Origin: Enoplolaimus lenunculus
Taxonomy: Eukaryota; Nematoda; Enoplea; Enoplida; Thoracostomopsidae
Reading direction: 5' to 3'
Assembly: GCA_030248215.1 (NCBI GenBank)
Contig: JASANG010000089.1
Coordinates: 62,001 to 126,000, forward strand
Length of the DNA stretch: 64,000 bases
Under the pieces are notes generated by a model. That model made no database searches, was not told the DNA's origin, and saw nothing but the letters and a program-made list of their open reading frames with translations. A program made the position numbers and the translations under genes. Each line of letters opens with the position of its first letter. The first letter of the stretch is position 1. Below are positions 1 to 13,315 of the stretch, in pieces.

Positions 1-372
1 TTTAGGCCCAGATTTTGAAATGCGTATAGCATAATATCACTAATAGCGACAAGTCTTCAAAGATGAACGCATGCAACAGTGGATTTCAAAATTAGCACAC
101 AAGTAGGGCTCGAACCGCGTAATTCACACTTCGAAAGATTCAATATCGATCACCAATTGGAGATGGGTGCTACATACATTTGAGAATACGCGCCTAGTTT
201 CAAAAGCATAGTATCAGAAGAAACGCGCAATAACTATCACGATAACTATGTAGCACTGTTTAGTTGCCAAAGACAACTGTTCCGATTTCGAACCTAGGTA
301 AATACTAAGGTCCTGATACTAGAAATTTAAAATTTCAAAACCAACGACAATGTTGGTGAACAACAATCAACG

Positions 373-3300
373 CTAATTTTTGTGCCCGGTAGGTGGCACT
401 GATAAAGAATTGATTACCTGCTTTTGAGCATTCGCCAAGTTTCCGCCATTATTATTGCCACTGCTACAGCCGGTCAACGAAACATGTCCGCTATCGTTAA
501 GCGCTGAAAATGCAGATGTTGCGCAGCTAGTTGACACAGTATTACCGCTTTGTACAGCTGAACAGGGTGGTAAAAATTTACCAGTATTGCTGCGCGACGG
601 GCTTCGACCAAGATTTTCAGACAACGACGTTATTTTCTAAAATATAACACGGGATTACAGGAGTTTTGTAGTTTAACATTTAACTCATACTATGCGAAAA
701 GCAGAATGCACATACGGTTACATACCGAGTTGTCATTGTTCAGTGAATCGTTTAATGTGGTAGTATTAACAATAACCAAATGCGACGTTCTCAATACAAC
801 CATTACTTTTGGCCACCAAAAGTGCTTTACAGGGTTGGGTTGACTCGTGATAAACTTAAAACTTGCTGATCGTTCAGTTAACGCAACACTACCGTTTATG
901 CAAAGCTATCACGAGATTGTTCAGCGAACGTTATAACAGCATATGCCTTTTAGTCGCCAAATTACCTCTAAGTATTATGATATGAAACCAAAAATAAAAT
1001 ACACTATCACACTGGCATTCTCGACAAGAATGCATATAAAAATACAAGACGCAATAAACTTAGCGGTCGTACCTCTCTCAACCAGTTGACTTGACCCTCA
1101 AGTGAGCTAATTTGACTTTTGAGCATTCCAACGCGTTCTACAGGAGACTCTCGAATATGTAAACCGTCATCGAATCGATTGTACATCGCGCACCAGAACC
1201 TGAACTTTTCAAAACACTGCCAATAGAAGTAGATTGATTTAAAAAACGCGCTATGAGAAAAACTTCAAGCACCAGCATTGCTTAAACACTAATCAGACGA
1301 TTTTTAAACGAAAAATTTACAGGTACACAAAGAGGATCTACATAAACATCCGGAACCGTTACAGTGAAACGCCATACCAAGAATAGTAAGAGTGCCCATT
1401 GGGAAAGACTAAAAGATTATATTACTCTACGGTTGGCAAAATAGCTACATTTTCTGGCGTTGAACATGCAGTCACAGACAGAGTTTTGTGCAATCACGAT
1501 CGCGTTTGAAATCACGATTCTGATCGTGATTGGTCGTTTTTTGTGCACAATCGCTCGCAAACCCGACCTTAACTGCTAGCAGTTATTGTAAGTATAACCG
1601 CGACTGCTGTCGCAATTGCACAGTATTAAATTTTCAAGGGGTTGCAACCGCGGGTTGAACCGCGATTGCAAAACCGTCTCCAACGCGACTGGTCGCGAGC
1701 AAAGAAAATCAATCTCGATTATAAACGGCAACTGCAACGTAGTCGCGATTACTACTTCTGTCCGCGACTGTAGGATGATGCTTTTCATTATCATAAGACC
1801 AAATCTTTTGCACAAATGAGAATTGAAAACCATCAAGAGTTAAAACTCACAATAAAGTCACTTACTTGATACTGGCAGGTTCCAAACAGGGTACGATTGC
1901 ATCACACGCCGTTACACACTGCGGATCATAGAATGGATTCACAAATTCATCATTGTACCGCGCAAGAAACCCCCATAACGAGTAAGTACGTTCAGCTAAC
2001 CTAAATAATATAAAATTAAAAAAAACGATTAAAACAAAATAATATTGCAACCAAAATACAAAACAGTGCAAAATTCTTAAATGAATAAAAATATGGAACT
2101 AATTACATATTTTGTTAGAAGAAAAATAAAATTTCAATAGTGCATTATGCATCATCCCCACTTTGAGCGCCATTGTAAATTAATAAATTAAGTCACATAC
2201 TTTGTGCAACGTACATTCGTGCTACGGAGTATCGAAACCTTGACTCCGGAGACGAAACAAATTTGAACCTTTAATCCTAAGAATGAAGGAACAAACATTA
2301 TATTAAAATTACCTTAGGTCTTGTCTATCTTTATCACAGTTTCCTAGGAACGTTCCAAATTGACACGAATGAACTTGATCGTTAAGTGTAATCAAATATC
2401 TTTCATTGAACTGGAATGCGCGTGGAAATTGTTGTTGCAACTGCCACACGGCATCCAAAAATTGAGTAAATACTGGTGAGATCTAAATAAAAACAATATA
2501 GTTGTCACTCAGTGGAAAATAGCTATTAGGTATTTAACCCAGATTCTCACTCATTACAAGCTGTTGTTAAATCTTTTGTTTTTGCCTTGCGCTTATTTTT
2601 TACGAAATTTTGGCGGTCTCTAAATTGTACCAAAAGTTAAACCAAAACGAACCAAACACATAAATTTTGTAAAATAATGCGAAATTTCACTACCGAAATA
2701 TACCGAACTTCCGGAGACATTCTACCGGAACCGGAGGTCGCTTTCCCGCCGGAGCTGGAGCCAGAACTAGAATACTTAAAAAGAATAGCACTAATTTAAA
2801 ATGCAATAATAATAATGGCAAATGCACCTCTTTACTTGAACCAGATTCGCTCGGTTGACATGTAAATCCTAAGCGATCAGAAAACTTGTGACCAAAACTG
2901 AGCCAATCTTTTTCGATTAGTGTCTGCAGCAAAACATCATAAATGGGGTAAAGAAACCACAAATACTTGAACTACATAAAAACCTGGATTTACACATTTT
3001 ACATTTTCCAATTTGGAGCCCAAAAACAAATTATATCACCACTCTTAAAACATAAAATCATGTATGCCAACTGAAAGATTGGCCTCAGTTATGAGGCAAA
3101 CCAAAAGTAACTGCATCAATAATATTATCCATTTATACTACCAGATAATGGATGGCTGGAATCATTTACAAAATTTCAAGGGAACACTATATTAATTATA
3201 AATTTCAATTCAATTCTCCATGGTCGTGCAGGGGCCCAAATCAGTCTAATATACGGGCAGTAGGTGTTGCTATAAAACTGTTTGGCCCATGCGGGCTAGG

Positions 3301-6300
3301 CATACTTGAAATCCAGCTATCGATCTATAAAACGGATCAATAATGATTGATGCGAGACTGACAGTCTGCGATGTTCGATCCCAACCGTCTGAGCAGTGTA
3401 CAACGCAACTGATGCCTCGAGCAAGAGACTGAAATCACTTTAGCCAAACGTGGATGCTATCCACCTTGTAGAGGAATGAGCAGCTTACGCGCTGTTACAT
3501 GGCACATAATGTACCACCGCGCGTTGTATTTAGAACGGCCCCTGATTTGGGAGGGTGAGGGTAGATTGTCACCCATATACATATATTTTTGAAGCAACGC
3601 AAGTATATAGTCAAGAATGTAAGCAGAGCGTTTGTAGTACTAATACATAAAATTGCTAACAAACACAATGGTAAAAATTAGAATAAACAAGTTGTAACCA
3701 GACATACAGTTATGTTTAACAGTCTGGCGACACATCGGCATCAGGCTTCAGTTTCAAAGTTCAATGTAAATCTATCAATTACCAGATAATAATTTTATCA
3801 AAATGCGCACACATTCACGTTTGACAACAAATTCCACCTTGTTATCTATTAACTTTTTTTCAACGTACGTACCTGAGCGACAAACAAGCCCGCTTCTAGT
3901 ACACATCGAATATGTTTGAGCCATCCGGATGATTCAATACCGCTAATAAACGTCGAAATATTCATATTTCCTTGACTGCAAACTAAAATAGTGGTAATAC
4001 TAAGAGTACAACATGCAGCATCGCTGTTCACTCAGAAAACTAAATTCCAGAATGTTTCAGGGTTTTCACGGATAATGAATATTAATTCAGAATTCGAAAT
4101 TTAAAATCTATTAACATTGTAGTTTTGCCGCAAACTATTTGTCAATGAAACACAATTTTCGAGGAATTTTTGACGGTTTTAAGTTCAGGATTATGCCAGA
4201 TTTCTGTGTACTTTTCTTGACGTTTAAATCACAGCCATTAGATATGACTCAGGAACTCAGGAATTTATAAGCATAAATTACCGCCCAACGACTCTTAGCT
4301 TAATATAGTAAGAGAGTTAATCAAAAAGTCATTGCATCGTGACCGTAGCTATGGAAGTTCAGTCACCAGAAAACTTTTATCAGCGTTGGAAAGTCATTTG
4401 AAATCCCCGTCTTGAAATTTTTGGACCATTTTTAACATACGAGCTGATTATGTGGCCTGAATTACATACTATTGGGAGGCGCTGTACTTGTTGTGCAAAA
4501 AAAGTTTGTTTACAATAATTGTTTTTGTTTACAATAATTGTTATGCGGCACCACTCGGCTATTTAAGTGCGTTACCGTACGATGCCGGGCGGCATTAAAA
4601 TAGTCGAAAAGTATAGCGACACCGTAACAAAATACAACTGTTTCATACTCATGTATTGTTTTCAGTATTAATAGTGCAGTAATAGATAAGAATTTTACCA
4701 GTCAATAGTTTGAGCAAACTTCCACGCATAACATGAATATTTTCGATCGGGAAAAAGTACGGTGTCATGTTTTGGTAATAATTTTGATTTTCGACACCTT
4801 TGCCGGCGGCTTTGTTCACCATTGCGTTGACCTGAAATTTAAAATAATTCTTGCTCTGACGCGTGCTTAACCCATAGATATGAACTTAAACCTCCGGTTT
4901 CTGCAAAAAATTGAAATTCGGTGCCAATTCCGATACCGCTGACTTTCGTTCCGTTTGAAATCCCATTAATTAGCGCAAAACGCCACAACACATGGTACAA
5001 TAGAAATCCATAATGCACTTCAAACCCTCACTCTGACATTGACAACTAAAACTTTTCGCATATTGCATTAAATTAGATTTCGCAAATTAAACTTGGCATC
5101 CGAATCAAACTTTGATACAATATAATATACACATAGGTACCAACCTTAGGTCGGGTATCAATCACATACAACGTTGAACATTTTTCGTTATTTGTTGCTA
5201 GAATATGCTTAAAAAGATCTTCATCTTCAACACATCGAGCACTGAACCCAGCCAGCGGTTGGCTACATCGTGTAATTGACGCCTGAAAAGACGATCCAAA
5301 AGAAAAACATGAATAACATAACACAAGGTGTACTATTAAAAATAAATTAATTAACTGAATACTACCGTTAATACCAACGGTAAAACACTACTTAAAGTAT
5401 TTGCGACATCTTATGGTAAAGTTATATAATTTATGATGCAGGAACAGATAATTTCAACATAGTCTTTTAAACATAAATTCGGAACCAAGTTCCAAACTGA
5501 TGGTTTCTTATGGGTTGTCAATATTTTTTACAAGCATTTCATGCAATTCACACTGTGCCAAATCACCAGCCGGATACCGCAGTGAATTTCACAAAATTTC
5601 ACGAACAAACTTTATTGTTCAATATCATTATACTACCCGAGCACTGCTCGGGTCAGATAAAAAATAGCCCAGCATGTTTACTAGTCGCTTGCACATATTA
5701 CATGTATGTACCTATTAAAATGGTATTTCCAAGGGGATCGCTAATATACCGAACAACCAATGCAAGTCCGTCGATGACCTTTTTAACTTGAAAACAGTGT
5801 TGTGCAAATTATTTCTTGTGCGTTGTTTTTGTGGAGTAAAACACTATCGGTATTTGTTAATCTCCCCCCCCCACTCTAATGTTAATTTGACAAAACGCAG
5901 ACGTCCCCCACGCTACTGTTTATGTCGTTTCTAAGTCTACGCTTCGTGAAAAACAAGTAAAAATATAAGCACACAATATACTTGCCTGGGTCGCAGAGTA
6001 CAGGTACGACAACACTGGCAAACGATTCCTGCTTCGAAACCGAGAAGAAGCGATGAGCGATGTTGTTGGAGCTGAGCGTGGCACAAAAAGCACCTCTGGA
6101 TAAGTTTCGCAGAGCTATAATACAATCCACACGGTAATTAGAAGGGTTCCAACCAAGTTCCGATTCCGGCTAAAATTCCGATAAAATTTGGGTTCCGATT
6201 TCAACTGGCTGTTATTCTGATACCGGGATTCCGAATTTTGGTTGAGTTTTTATAATCTGTTCTTCTTAGTAAGTAGTCTTAGTTATTACTTAAATGCATC

Positions 6301-9300
6301 TATAGCAGATTAAATTAATCCGCTGATTATCAAAATACGACTTCGATTTAAAACTTCAAATTAAACGTTTAGATGAATAACAAAATCTAAACGTAAAATT
6401 CTGTTTCACAGCAGCAAGCAGTGATGTTAGCCCCACAATTTTCAAATACAGCTCAATATTTGGTTCAACAGTATCCTTACTGCAGCAGTGCAGTGACAAC
6501 GCAACGGCACTCTGCAGAATTGGTTAATTTTAAAAAAATTTTGGATTCTGATATTTATGGTTTCATAACACTTCATATTTAAAGTTTTGAAATTCTAAGA
6601 ACGTTTAACTGCATTGAAAATTAAGGTCAAGCTGATCCAGTGCTCTGAGAATTAGCAGCCCTCCATAAATATAATAAGTTTTAGAGCGTTAGTACATAGC
6701 TAATACAATCAGCTATACAAACAGTTTTCACTGAATCTGTGAACAATACAAAATAGGCATACTGCAACAAAAGTCAAAGGTTATACACTTTACTTTTTAA
6801 AAAAAAGAACAAAACTTTAATCCCGCAACCGGTTCCCAAAAAAAATTTTATCCCCCCCCCTCCCCCCCCCCCCAAAAAACCCCCCTATCGAACCCCGGAA
6901 AAAAATTCCTCACGCACAACAAAAGAAAAAAAAAAAAACACCCCAAAAAAAAAAAAAAAAAAAAAATCCACCCCACAATACTTCCTTCCAATATTTTCCC
7001 CTCCCACCCCAACACGTCGATATACAAAGACAAACAAAAAAAAACAAAAAAATTCGCCCCCCCCCCCCCCCCAACCACACAACCAACCCCCCGATCAACT
7101 ACGCTACACGAAAACACACACATCAAGCAAAGACTACCAACACCCCCCCCCCGCACCCCTCCCTCCACACACTCGCTTCCCCCCCCCCATCACTTAATAC
7201 TAAAAACAATCCAACGAAAAAACAGGTTTATACAAAGCCGGATGGTCGGGCCAAAATGCACGCGTGCTGATACATTTTGTATCACGAAATTTTTCGTAAG
7301 TTGCATACGCTTGTTCAAATAATCATTATCGACTTTTATTTCAATCAAGTAATTAAGTTACTTAGTCAAAATACTCCAACTGTGACGTGGTGTCGAACAA
7401 TCAGCATTAAAACAATAATTATTCTGCTTTGTCACCTTATAATTTTCATTCAGCTTTGTTTCGGTCCATTTACTATTGGGAACGCCCATGCGCCGGTAGT
7501 CATTCAACGGATTAAACGAACCCCAGCCTTCTGATTTATCGTAATTTAAAAGCGACGAGACGTACGAAAACGCATACACATTTTCAATGTTCACTGAAAT
7601 AAAATAGCCTTTGAGCGTAAAACGTATTAGGGGTTGTTATAGAAATTTGTTGTGAACAACATGTAACCATAATTGAAAAAAGCACAAACTAAATTGGAAA
7701 ATGAAAAAGTAACGGAAGTCAAAAACTAATTGTTGAACGGTTTCAATGTTAAATAACACAAAGTGTTGCTGTATTTAAGAGTTTAGGCGGAAATACTACA
7801 TCGACAAACGAAAAAAACCAACCTCATTGCGGAACTATTTTATTGTTTTATTATGGACAGTCAAAAATATTTATCGCTGCAAGCGGCCGCAGCTGGACAA
7901 TAATTTTCAACCGATTAAAATTTTCATATTTTTACACTTCCGTAGACTTCAATTTTGTTATCCGTTCATTTCAAGGCTTTCTGAGGTTAAAATAGTATTT
8001 ATTTAGAGTATTTTTGTCGAGAGAAAAAGTTTCGTTCACAAATCCTGGTTCCGGTTTTGGCTCCGAAAAATGCCGGGATCCGGGCCCGGCTATATATATT
8101 TTGGAATGTTGCAACTCTAGTTCATATAGCTCGTTTCAGGTTTTTACAGGTTGTACCCAAGCTTTCCAAATAACAGGAAAGAACCATTGTTTACACATTA
8201 CCTGGCTGACTCAATTGAGTCAGTGTAATCAACGCGTCATGTGCGTCTTTTTCGCGTGGAATCAAAAACGACACCACAAGGAATGTTTTACACCGGACTG
8301 TAATCGGGCAACCGTTGACGCGTAAAACGCCTTTCTCGACGCTTTCAATGTGCGAATGAAGTATCTGTAAACAGAACTGGACTAAAATTTATTTGTTACA
8401 ATCAAAACAAGCGTAAGGCCGAATCCAACGTGAGTGTATTTTTTGCACTTGTTTTTCAAATTGTGGATCAATTCTCTGTATATATATATTCAACTTTTCA
8501 AAATATAAATAAATAAACGATATTGGTTGCAACCAATACAAGTTTTATTAGGGTAACGCTACATTTCTTCGCCAACTTAAGGCTTCTGGCACCCGAACGG
8601 TGCAACGCGGCGTCCAGCACCGCACGGTAACACGCGTGAATTGCTGCATGGCACCGCATGACAATGTGTAATAAATTTTTTCAGCTGCGAAGACGGCCGG
8701 CACTGAATATCGCTGCAAGACAAGTATAGCCGCCACAACTTGATTGTATTCAATGCGTTTTAAATTTTTGCACATCTTTATATTGAACGAATGCTTCACT
8801 ATTTGAAATTATGAATCCATCCTTGATATTCATGTTACATGGGGGTTTGAAAAATTTAGCAGGGGGTAAGAATTTTTAATTACTACCCCCTTACCACTTA
8901 TTTTGGGCGATTATAACTTGAAGTATTTTAATTTTACAATGCATACCCCCTTCGTTTTAAGTTTTAAGTGTTCAGTTTTTTGTTTTTTCTTTCGTTTCCC
9001 CTTCATTAAAATTTTCTCATTTTTAATTTTCTTGTAAAAATTGTAAGTGTGTATGTGTGTGTACATATTTTGTGCGTGTTTTATCTATAGATATGTGGTA
9101 TGTATGTATGTACGCATGTATAGATATTGATGTATGCATGTGTTAATATATTTGCGGCATATGTATGAAGGGCAGAATGTAGTTGTACATGTTGTAGTGT
9201 GGCTTATTAATAGCTGCGGTATATGCTCTTAATTCTTTAGCAGTGTGAAGTTGTTTGAGTGTACCGATCGTAACTGATTTTTCTGCTTAAGACAGGCGAA

Positions 9301-12300
9301 TGAATGGAGGTACAGTCTAAGGGATTTAGATACCCTCTCTTCTTAAAAAGTACAGTCGGGTCAGATCTTACTAGTTTTAAATGGTAAAATTTCCGGCATG
9401 TTGCCCAATCTGTATCGTATGTTTTGCATGTATTACTCTAACTGAGGCGGTGACCCCTTTTTCGCTACTTTTAAATCGCAGTATTGTAGTCTACTGCTCA
9501 AGCTTGTTGAAATTTGCTCACACATTCCGGCGTTATATTACACACCGTGAAAACATTGACAGTACGAAGCTCACTTTTGCGTACCTTGATATTGTAACTG
9601 ATTTATAATGGGGTACTCAGGAATAAAGTTTTAGATTAGTCTAGCTACTAGGTTGTCAGTTTTTTACCAACACTTGTGCAAGCACTGTGTTAAGTCTGTT
9701 TAGGTAATGGCTAAATAATCAGAATTTCTTAATTTGTAAACGGTTGATTGACCCATTCCTTTTTCTTTTAATATTTTGTCTTGACTTTGTAGGACAGTAA
9801 TTCCAAGAAATGAACTCGGTTTGTAAAACCCTGCGAAGTCAAAATATTGGAAGTTCGTGGAGTTACTTGAATTTGCGGAATAATTTTGTTTTTAAATTTG
9901 TAGATTCTAGTCAAAGCTGAGTTTTTAGATAAATTTTTGTAAATTTTAGCGAAAATTTTGTTGTGAATTTTGTGGATTTTCGACAAAACATGCGATTTTT
10001 TGACTTTTTATGCAATTTTAAAGATCACGGTTGTTTTCAAAACCTGGGATTCTGGTCAAAATATTATATTCGGAGGATTTACTTCAAATTTTAATTTAAA
10101 AATTTGTTCTAAAAACCCAAGTATTAAGTCGAAATAAGTTTTTTGTATAATTTTGTGGTAAATTTTTGCTAGAAATCAATTAGAAAAAACCATAAGATTT
10201 ATAAATTAAATTAAGCATTTAAGTTTCGGAAATTCTTTAGAGGTTTGTAAAATCGATAAAGTTCATGCTACCCTTTAATTTTACGAGTATAAAAGGGTCG
10301 TGCGCTGCATCTAGAGAGGGGCTTCAGTTGTGCATCGCGGCAGAGTTGTTGCCGGTTGTTATTACGAATTGACGGTTGTTAGCTTCTGAGTTTACTTGGC
10401 TTTATTCGCTTGATTATAGCACAAGTGTGCTAGTGTTAGGAATTGCTATAGAGTTGTGTGCAAAATATTGGAGTTTTGTTTTGATAATTTGCGGCCTAAG
10501 TCTTGATTTTGGTGAAGCCCTGGGTGTGAATTACTTTGTGTTTGCAAACCCCAAGTCTGAAAATTTTTGGACATATTTCCGGAAAAGTCTCAGAAGACAT
10601 TTTTTTTGCACCTACGGAAGTATAGACCGCAGATAAGTAGTTTAAAGAAAATAGCAGAGTTTGGTTTGTCCTTAAGGACACACTGCCGTTTTACTCATTC
10701 ATTGCCTGTTGGTAGATTAGTTTTGTTTGTTGCTGTGTGCAGTAGTAATTGGTGGCCTGTGTGGCCTTAGTAGAGGTTTGTGGTGTTTGGTACAAGTAGT
10801 GACTACGAATTGTTTCACGACATTTACGCAGTAATCAGTGGAAATTTTGTGTCGTATTTGAACATCCTATCGGATTATTATTTTTTAATTGTGGAAAAGT
10901 CTGTGCATCCTGTTTTATTGAGAACTCTTGGGTCTGACACGTAGTGTGTGTGAAAATTTAATTTTTATTGCCGAAGTGTACTATTTATTGTGAAGGGTAA
11001 AAGTTTGGTGATTTAGATAGTGGTATTCGAGAATAGAAAGTGTTTTAGGGTAACCCACGGAATACGCTCTTGAAGGTTATTGTAATCCAATTCTGGGTAT
11101 ATTTTTGGAAGGCACTCACGAGTGTTGACCGTGCGACGTTACATTCAACTTTCGTAATTATGAATAAAATTTTTATATATACTTCGAAACTTGTTGAAAT
11201 TTGAAGTCATCACATCATGCAAAACGGCTAATAGCTAGTGCTACTTTCCTACTTAAATTGTTCAGCGAACATATTATAGCTGCCAAAAATTGTTTTACCG
11301 TTTGTCCAACTGAAGGTATTGCAAGGCACTTAATTGTCAAAATTTTAAGCGATATGACACCGCAGTATGGGCAAATGCATTAAACACAGTTACGTTTTCT
11401 TGCCCACATACCATAAGAAAACATTTATATAAATGAAGTTATACCGTCCCGGAATGTAATCTGACTATGCTACCCCTGTGGAACTTACCCAAGTTTCTTT
11501 CGCTTCCTCGGACGCAAATATCACATGAGTTGTCGTAATGAACAAAGTTCCAACCGTTACCCGAGCGTTTGAGAAGCGATCCAGTAACTGGACTTTTTCA
11601 ATCTAAAACCAATATAAAAATAAGACAAATAAAAACTAGAAAAAACAACAAATTGCAATAACTTCCCGACTCAACCCTAGAGTATGTTTGCATGGTGAGG
11701 TGGCTCAAGCTCACAAAAACCGCAACGTTCCGCGTTAGAGCTACGATTCAACACTACGAACGCACCAGTGGTAATCGGAACGCTTTCTTATGGTGGTGCT
11801 AGACTAGTCCTGCGACGCCGCAAGTTAGAAAAGTTTTATTTACAAATTGATTTGCGGTGTCGTCTGACGGCCTACGGTAAATTCAGTACGATGCCGTAAA
11901 GGTACTGACGACGCAGGACGTTTCGGACCTTGCGGAACAGCGCAGAAAGCAGTTAAATCATCAAAAAGCATAGCATTAGTGCCACCTTAAACAGACGAAG
12001 GTGCGGAATCTGGATTCCAATAGAACTTAAATGAAAAGCCGCCTATCCGATAGATCTCGACGATCTGAGTTCAATGGTACCGTATTTATGGCTACATGGT
12101 CAACGGTACGAAAGTTATGATCGACAACATTATAGCACACACGATCAATTCGCGTCACTCAGTCTCAATTACCTCGACCAAACAACACGGTAACGCTCTC
12201 AGCTCAGCTCGACGTAGCGTCACCGCTGCTGACACATCTTTCACCGGCGATAACATATGCCGGCATTCGCTCAGCTGGCTAGATGTCAACCCAGTCTTAT

Positions 12301-12781
12301 TCGTTGTTGTAGCAGTACCAGCATCAAGTGAACCAAACTTTTTACTTAAAAATCCTTCGTATCGCGATTTGATCGCTTCACTATGCGTATCGTACAAACT
12401 TTTCATGCGATTTGCAATATGTACCGCTGCAACAGTAACGTCGTCTGTCATTGATGGCGAAGAATACAACGGATGTCGCATACGATACATCGATGGATCA
12501 AAATCAGCCGTCGAAACTATCGGGGCATTGGACACACCTGGCGTTGTGGCTAAACTAACAGTACTAGGGGGCAGGGCACCAGTTGGATCTGTTGGTGACA
12601 TTGGGCATTGAGATAACGCAATGTTGTCAGTCGACGCATCTGACGACGATGATGCTATACTAGTAGTTTGGTTATTAATAGTTTGTAACGGTTGTACAAC
12701 AGAAACCGATGTACTAATCCCAATCGAATCAAATTCCAACTCAATGTCTGGAGATTTTGGTGCCGGGACACAAGTGGCCAT
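373..12781 (-). CDS. Myotubularin-related PI3P/PI(3,5)P2 phosphatase, MTMR6/7/8 branch (14 exons)
   Basis: Exons, 5' to 3' on the minus strand: 12781-12173, 11602-11489, 8364-8202, 7593-7436, 6114-5986, 5282-5145, 4831-4699, 3982-3873, 3428-3306, 2923-2828, 2482-2313, 2000-1866, 1199-1073, 636-373 (stop TAG). Lengths sum to 2,469 nt, 822 residues, and all phases agree. Residues about 204-320 are the PH-GRAM domain ([26 protein letters not shown]). The phosphatase follows, with [34 protein letters not shown] and ENIHVMR. The active-site loop [12 protein letters not shown] has Cys530 and Arg536, so catalysis should be intact. Then come [25 protein letters not shown] and ERTYSLW. A short coiled coil (about 708-735) and a Ser/Asn-rich tail end it; there is no FYVE domain, as in MTMR6-8. 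Family knowledge: dephosphorylates PI3P and PI(3,5)P2 on endosomal membranes. Which of 6/7/8 cannot be told. Confidence 0.95.
1469..1770. mobile_element. Short inverted-repeat element in MTMR intron 12, CAGTC termini
   Basis: The ends read CAGTCACAGACAGAG and, on the other strand, CAGTCGCGGACAGAAG, giving matching terminal inverted repeats around about 300 bp. The inside is unusually CpG-rich and full of GTCGCGATT-type inverted words, including a perfect nine-base stem AATCACGAT/ATCGTGATT at about 1,510-1,535. I see no clear target-site duplication. The termini suggest a hAT-type non-autonomous element; there is no coding content. Confidence 0.5.
3306..3428 (-). CDS. MTMR exon 9, catalytic C-x5-R loop
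   Basis: This exon runs from an acceptor in gtgatttcag to a donor CAA|GTATGC and encodes 41 residues starting [20 protein letters not shown]. The cysteine, the two aspartates and the arginine of the myotubularin CSDGWDR signature are all present, so the gene should encode an active enzyme rather than one of the dead MTMR pseudophosphatases. It joins exons 8 and 10 in phase 0 on both sides. Confidence 0.95.
6835..7200. repeat. A/C-only low-complexity tract, possible assembly fault
   Basis: Within MTMR intron 4 the plus strand turns abruptly into long runs of C (up to about 14) and A (up to about 22) with almost no G or T for some 350 bases, then returns to normal composition. The open frames across it are artefacts of composition. 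No repeat unit is visible. It may be real polypyrimidine/polypurine DNA or degraded consensus. Confidence 0.7.
8833..11143 (+). mobile_element. Solo LTR (family A, Gypsy-like by TSD length), in MTMR intron 2
   Basis: The element begins TGTTACATGGGG and ends CGACGTTACA. It is flanked on both sides by the 4-bp duplication TTCA (8,829-8,832 and 11,144-11,147), as expected of an LTR insertion. A TATAAAAG box sits at about 10,288 on the plus strand. No gag, pol or internal region is present, so this is a solo LTR left by recombination. A second copy of the same family lies at 44,245-46,158. It is antisense to its host gene. Family assignment rests only on TG...CA ends and the 4-bp duplication. Confidence 0.65.
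12173..12781 (-). CDS. First coding exon of the MTMR gene: 203-residue N-terminal extension
   Basis: ATG at 12,781 is preceded in frame by a TGA nine bases upstream. The exon reads 203 codons to a donor (GAG|GTAATT) in phase 0, which fits the phase-0 acceptor of the next exon (ATT GAA AAA GTC, residues [10 protein letters not shown]). The peptide is Ser/Thr-rich and low in hydrophobic segments, with one more structured, helix-prone stretch ([19 protein letters not shown]). Vertebrate MTMR6-8 start only a few residues before the VxLLDRFS motif, so this part has no counterpart that I know of. It could instead be the first exon of an alternative transcript or of a separate gene. Confidence 0.65.
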
Positions 12782-13315
12782 AGTAATTCAAACAGATCTG
12801 TATGTGTTTTAGTAAGACTGCTTAGTTATTGAGATAACTTTTGGTTATGTTAAACACTTGCTATATACATACGTACTGTAATTTTGAAACAATACATCAA
12901 CTTTTCATTTTGATAAAAATTTTCAGACAACGAAGATTGAAGAAAAAATCTTCAGGTTAAACTTTACTATATATACGTATGTACTGTAATGACCAAGGTC
13001 CATATTCTCAAATGACTACAACACTTATCCTTGGTACAATTGGGATTTCAAACAATCGTAACACACAATCCAGGTTCAAAAAACTTCATACAGGAGTTAA
13101 TATATCAATTAGAACACAACCACAATCTCATCGTTGACTATAGCGCTTTAACAGTTTGAAAATTACAATGCTAATCATTATTGAATTTTGCGTGATAAAT
13201 GAAGCGGAAAGCTTGAAACACGACTGCCATATTAAATGTTTCAAAAAGGTCTGTGTCTTTTCTACACTATAACAGTAGTTCAAAATCCACCACTCGGACT
13301 GGATGTACTTCAAAG

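Noticed and set aside
5500-5791. Possible extra MTMR exon on the minus strand (reading [16 protein letters not shown])
   Set aside because: Exons 5 and 6 already join without gap against the family sequence, leaving no place for it.
6848-7168. Gly/Phe-rich open frames on the minus strand
   Set aside because: They come from the A/C low-complexity tract and have no protein-like composition.
12096-12611. Plus-strand open frame of 171 residues
   Set aside because: It is the antisense of MTMR exon 1, has no splice logic, and the minus strand reads in phase into a conserved gene.
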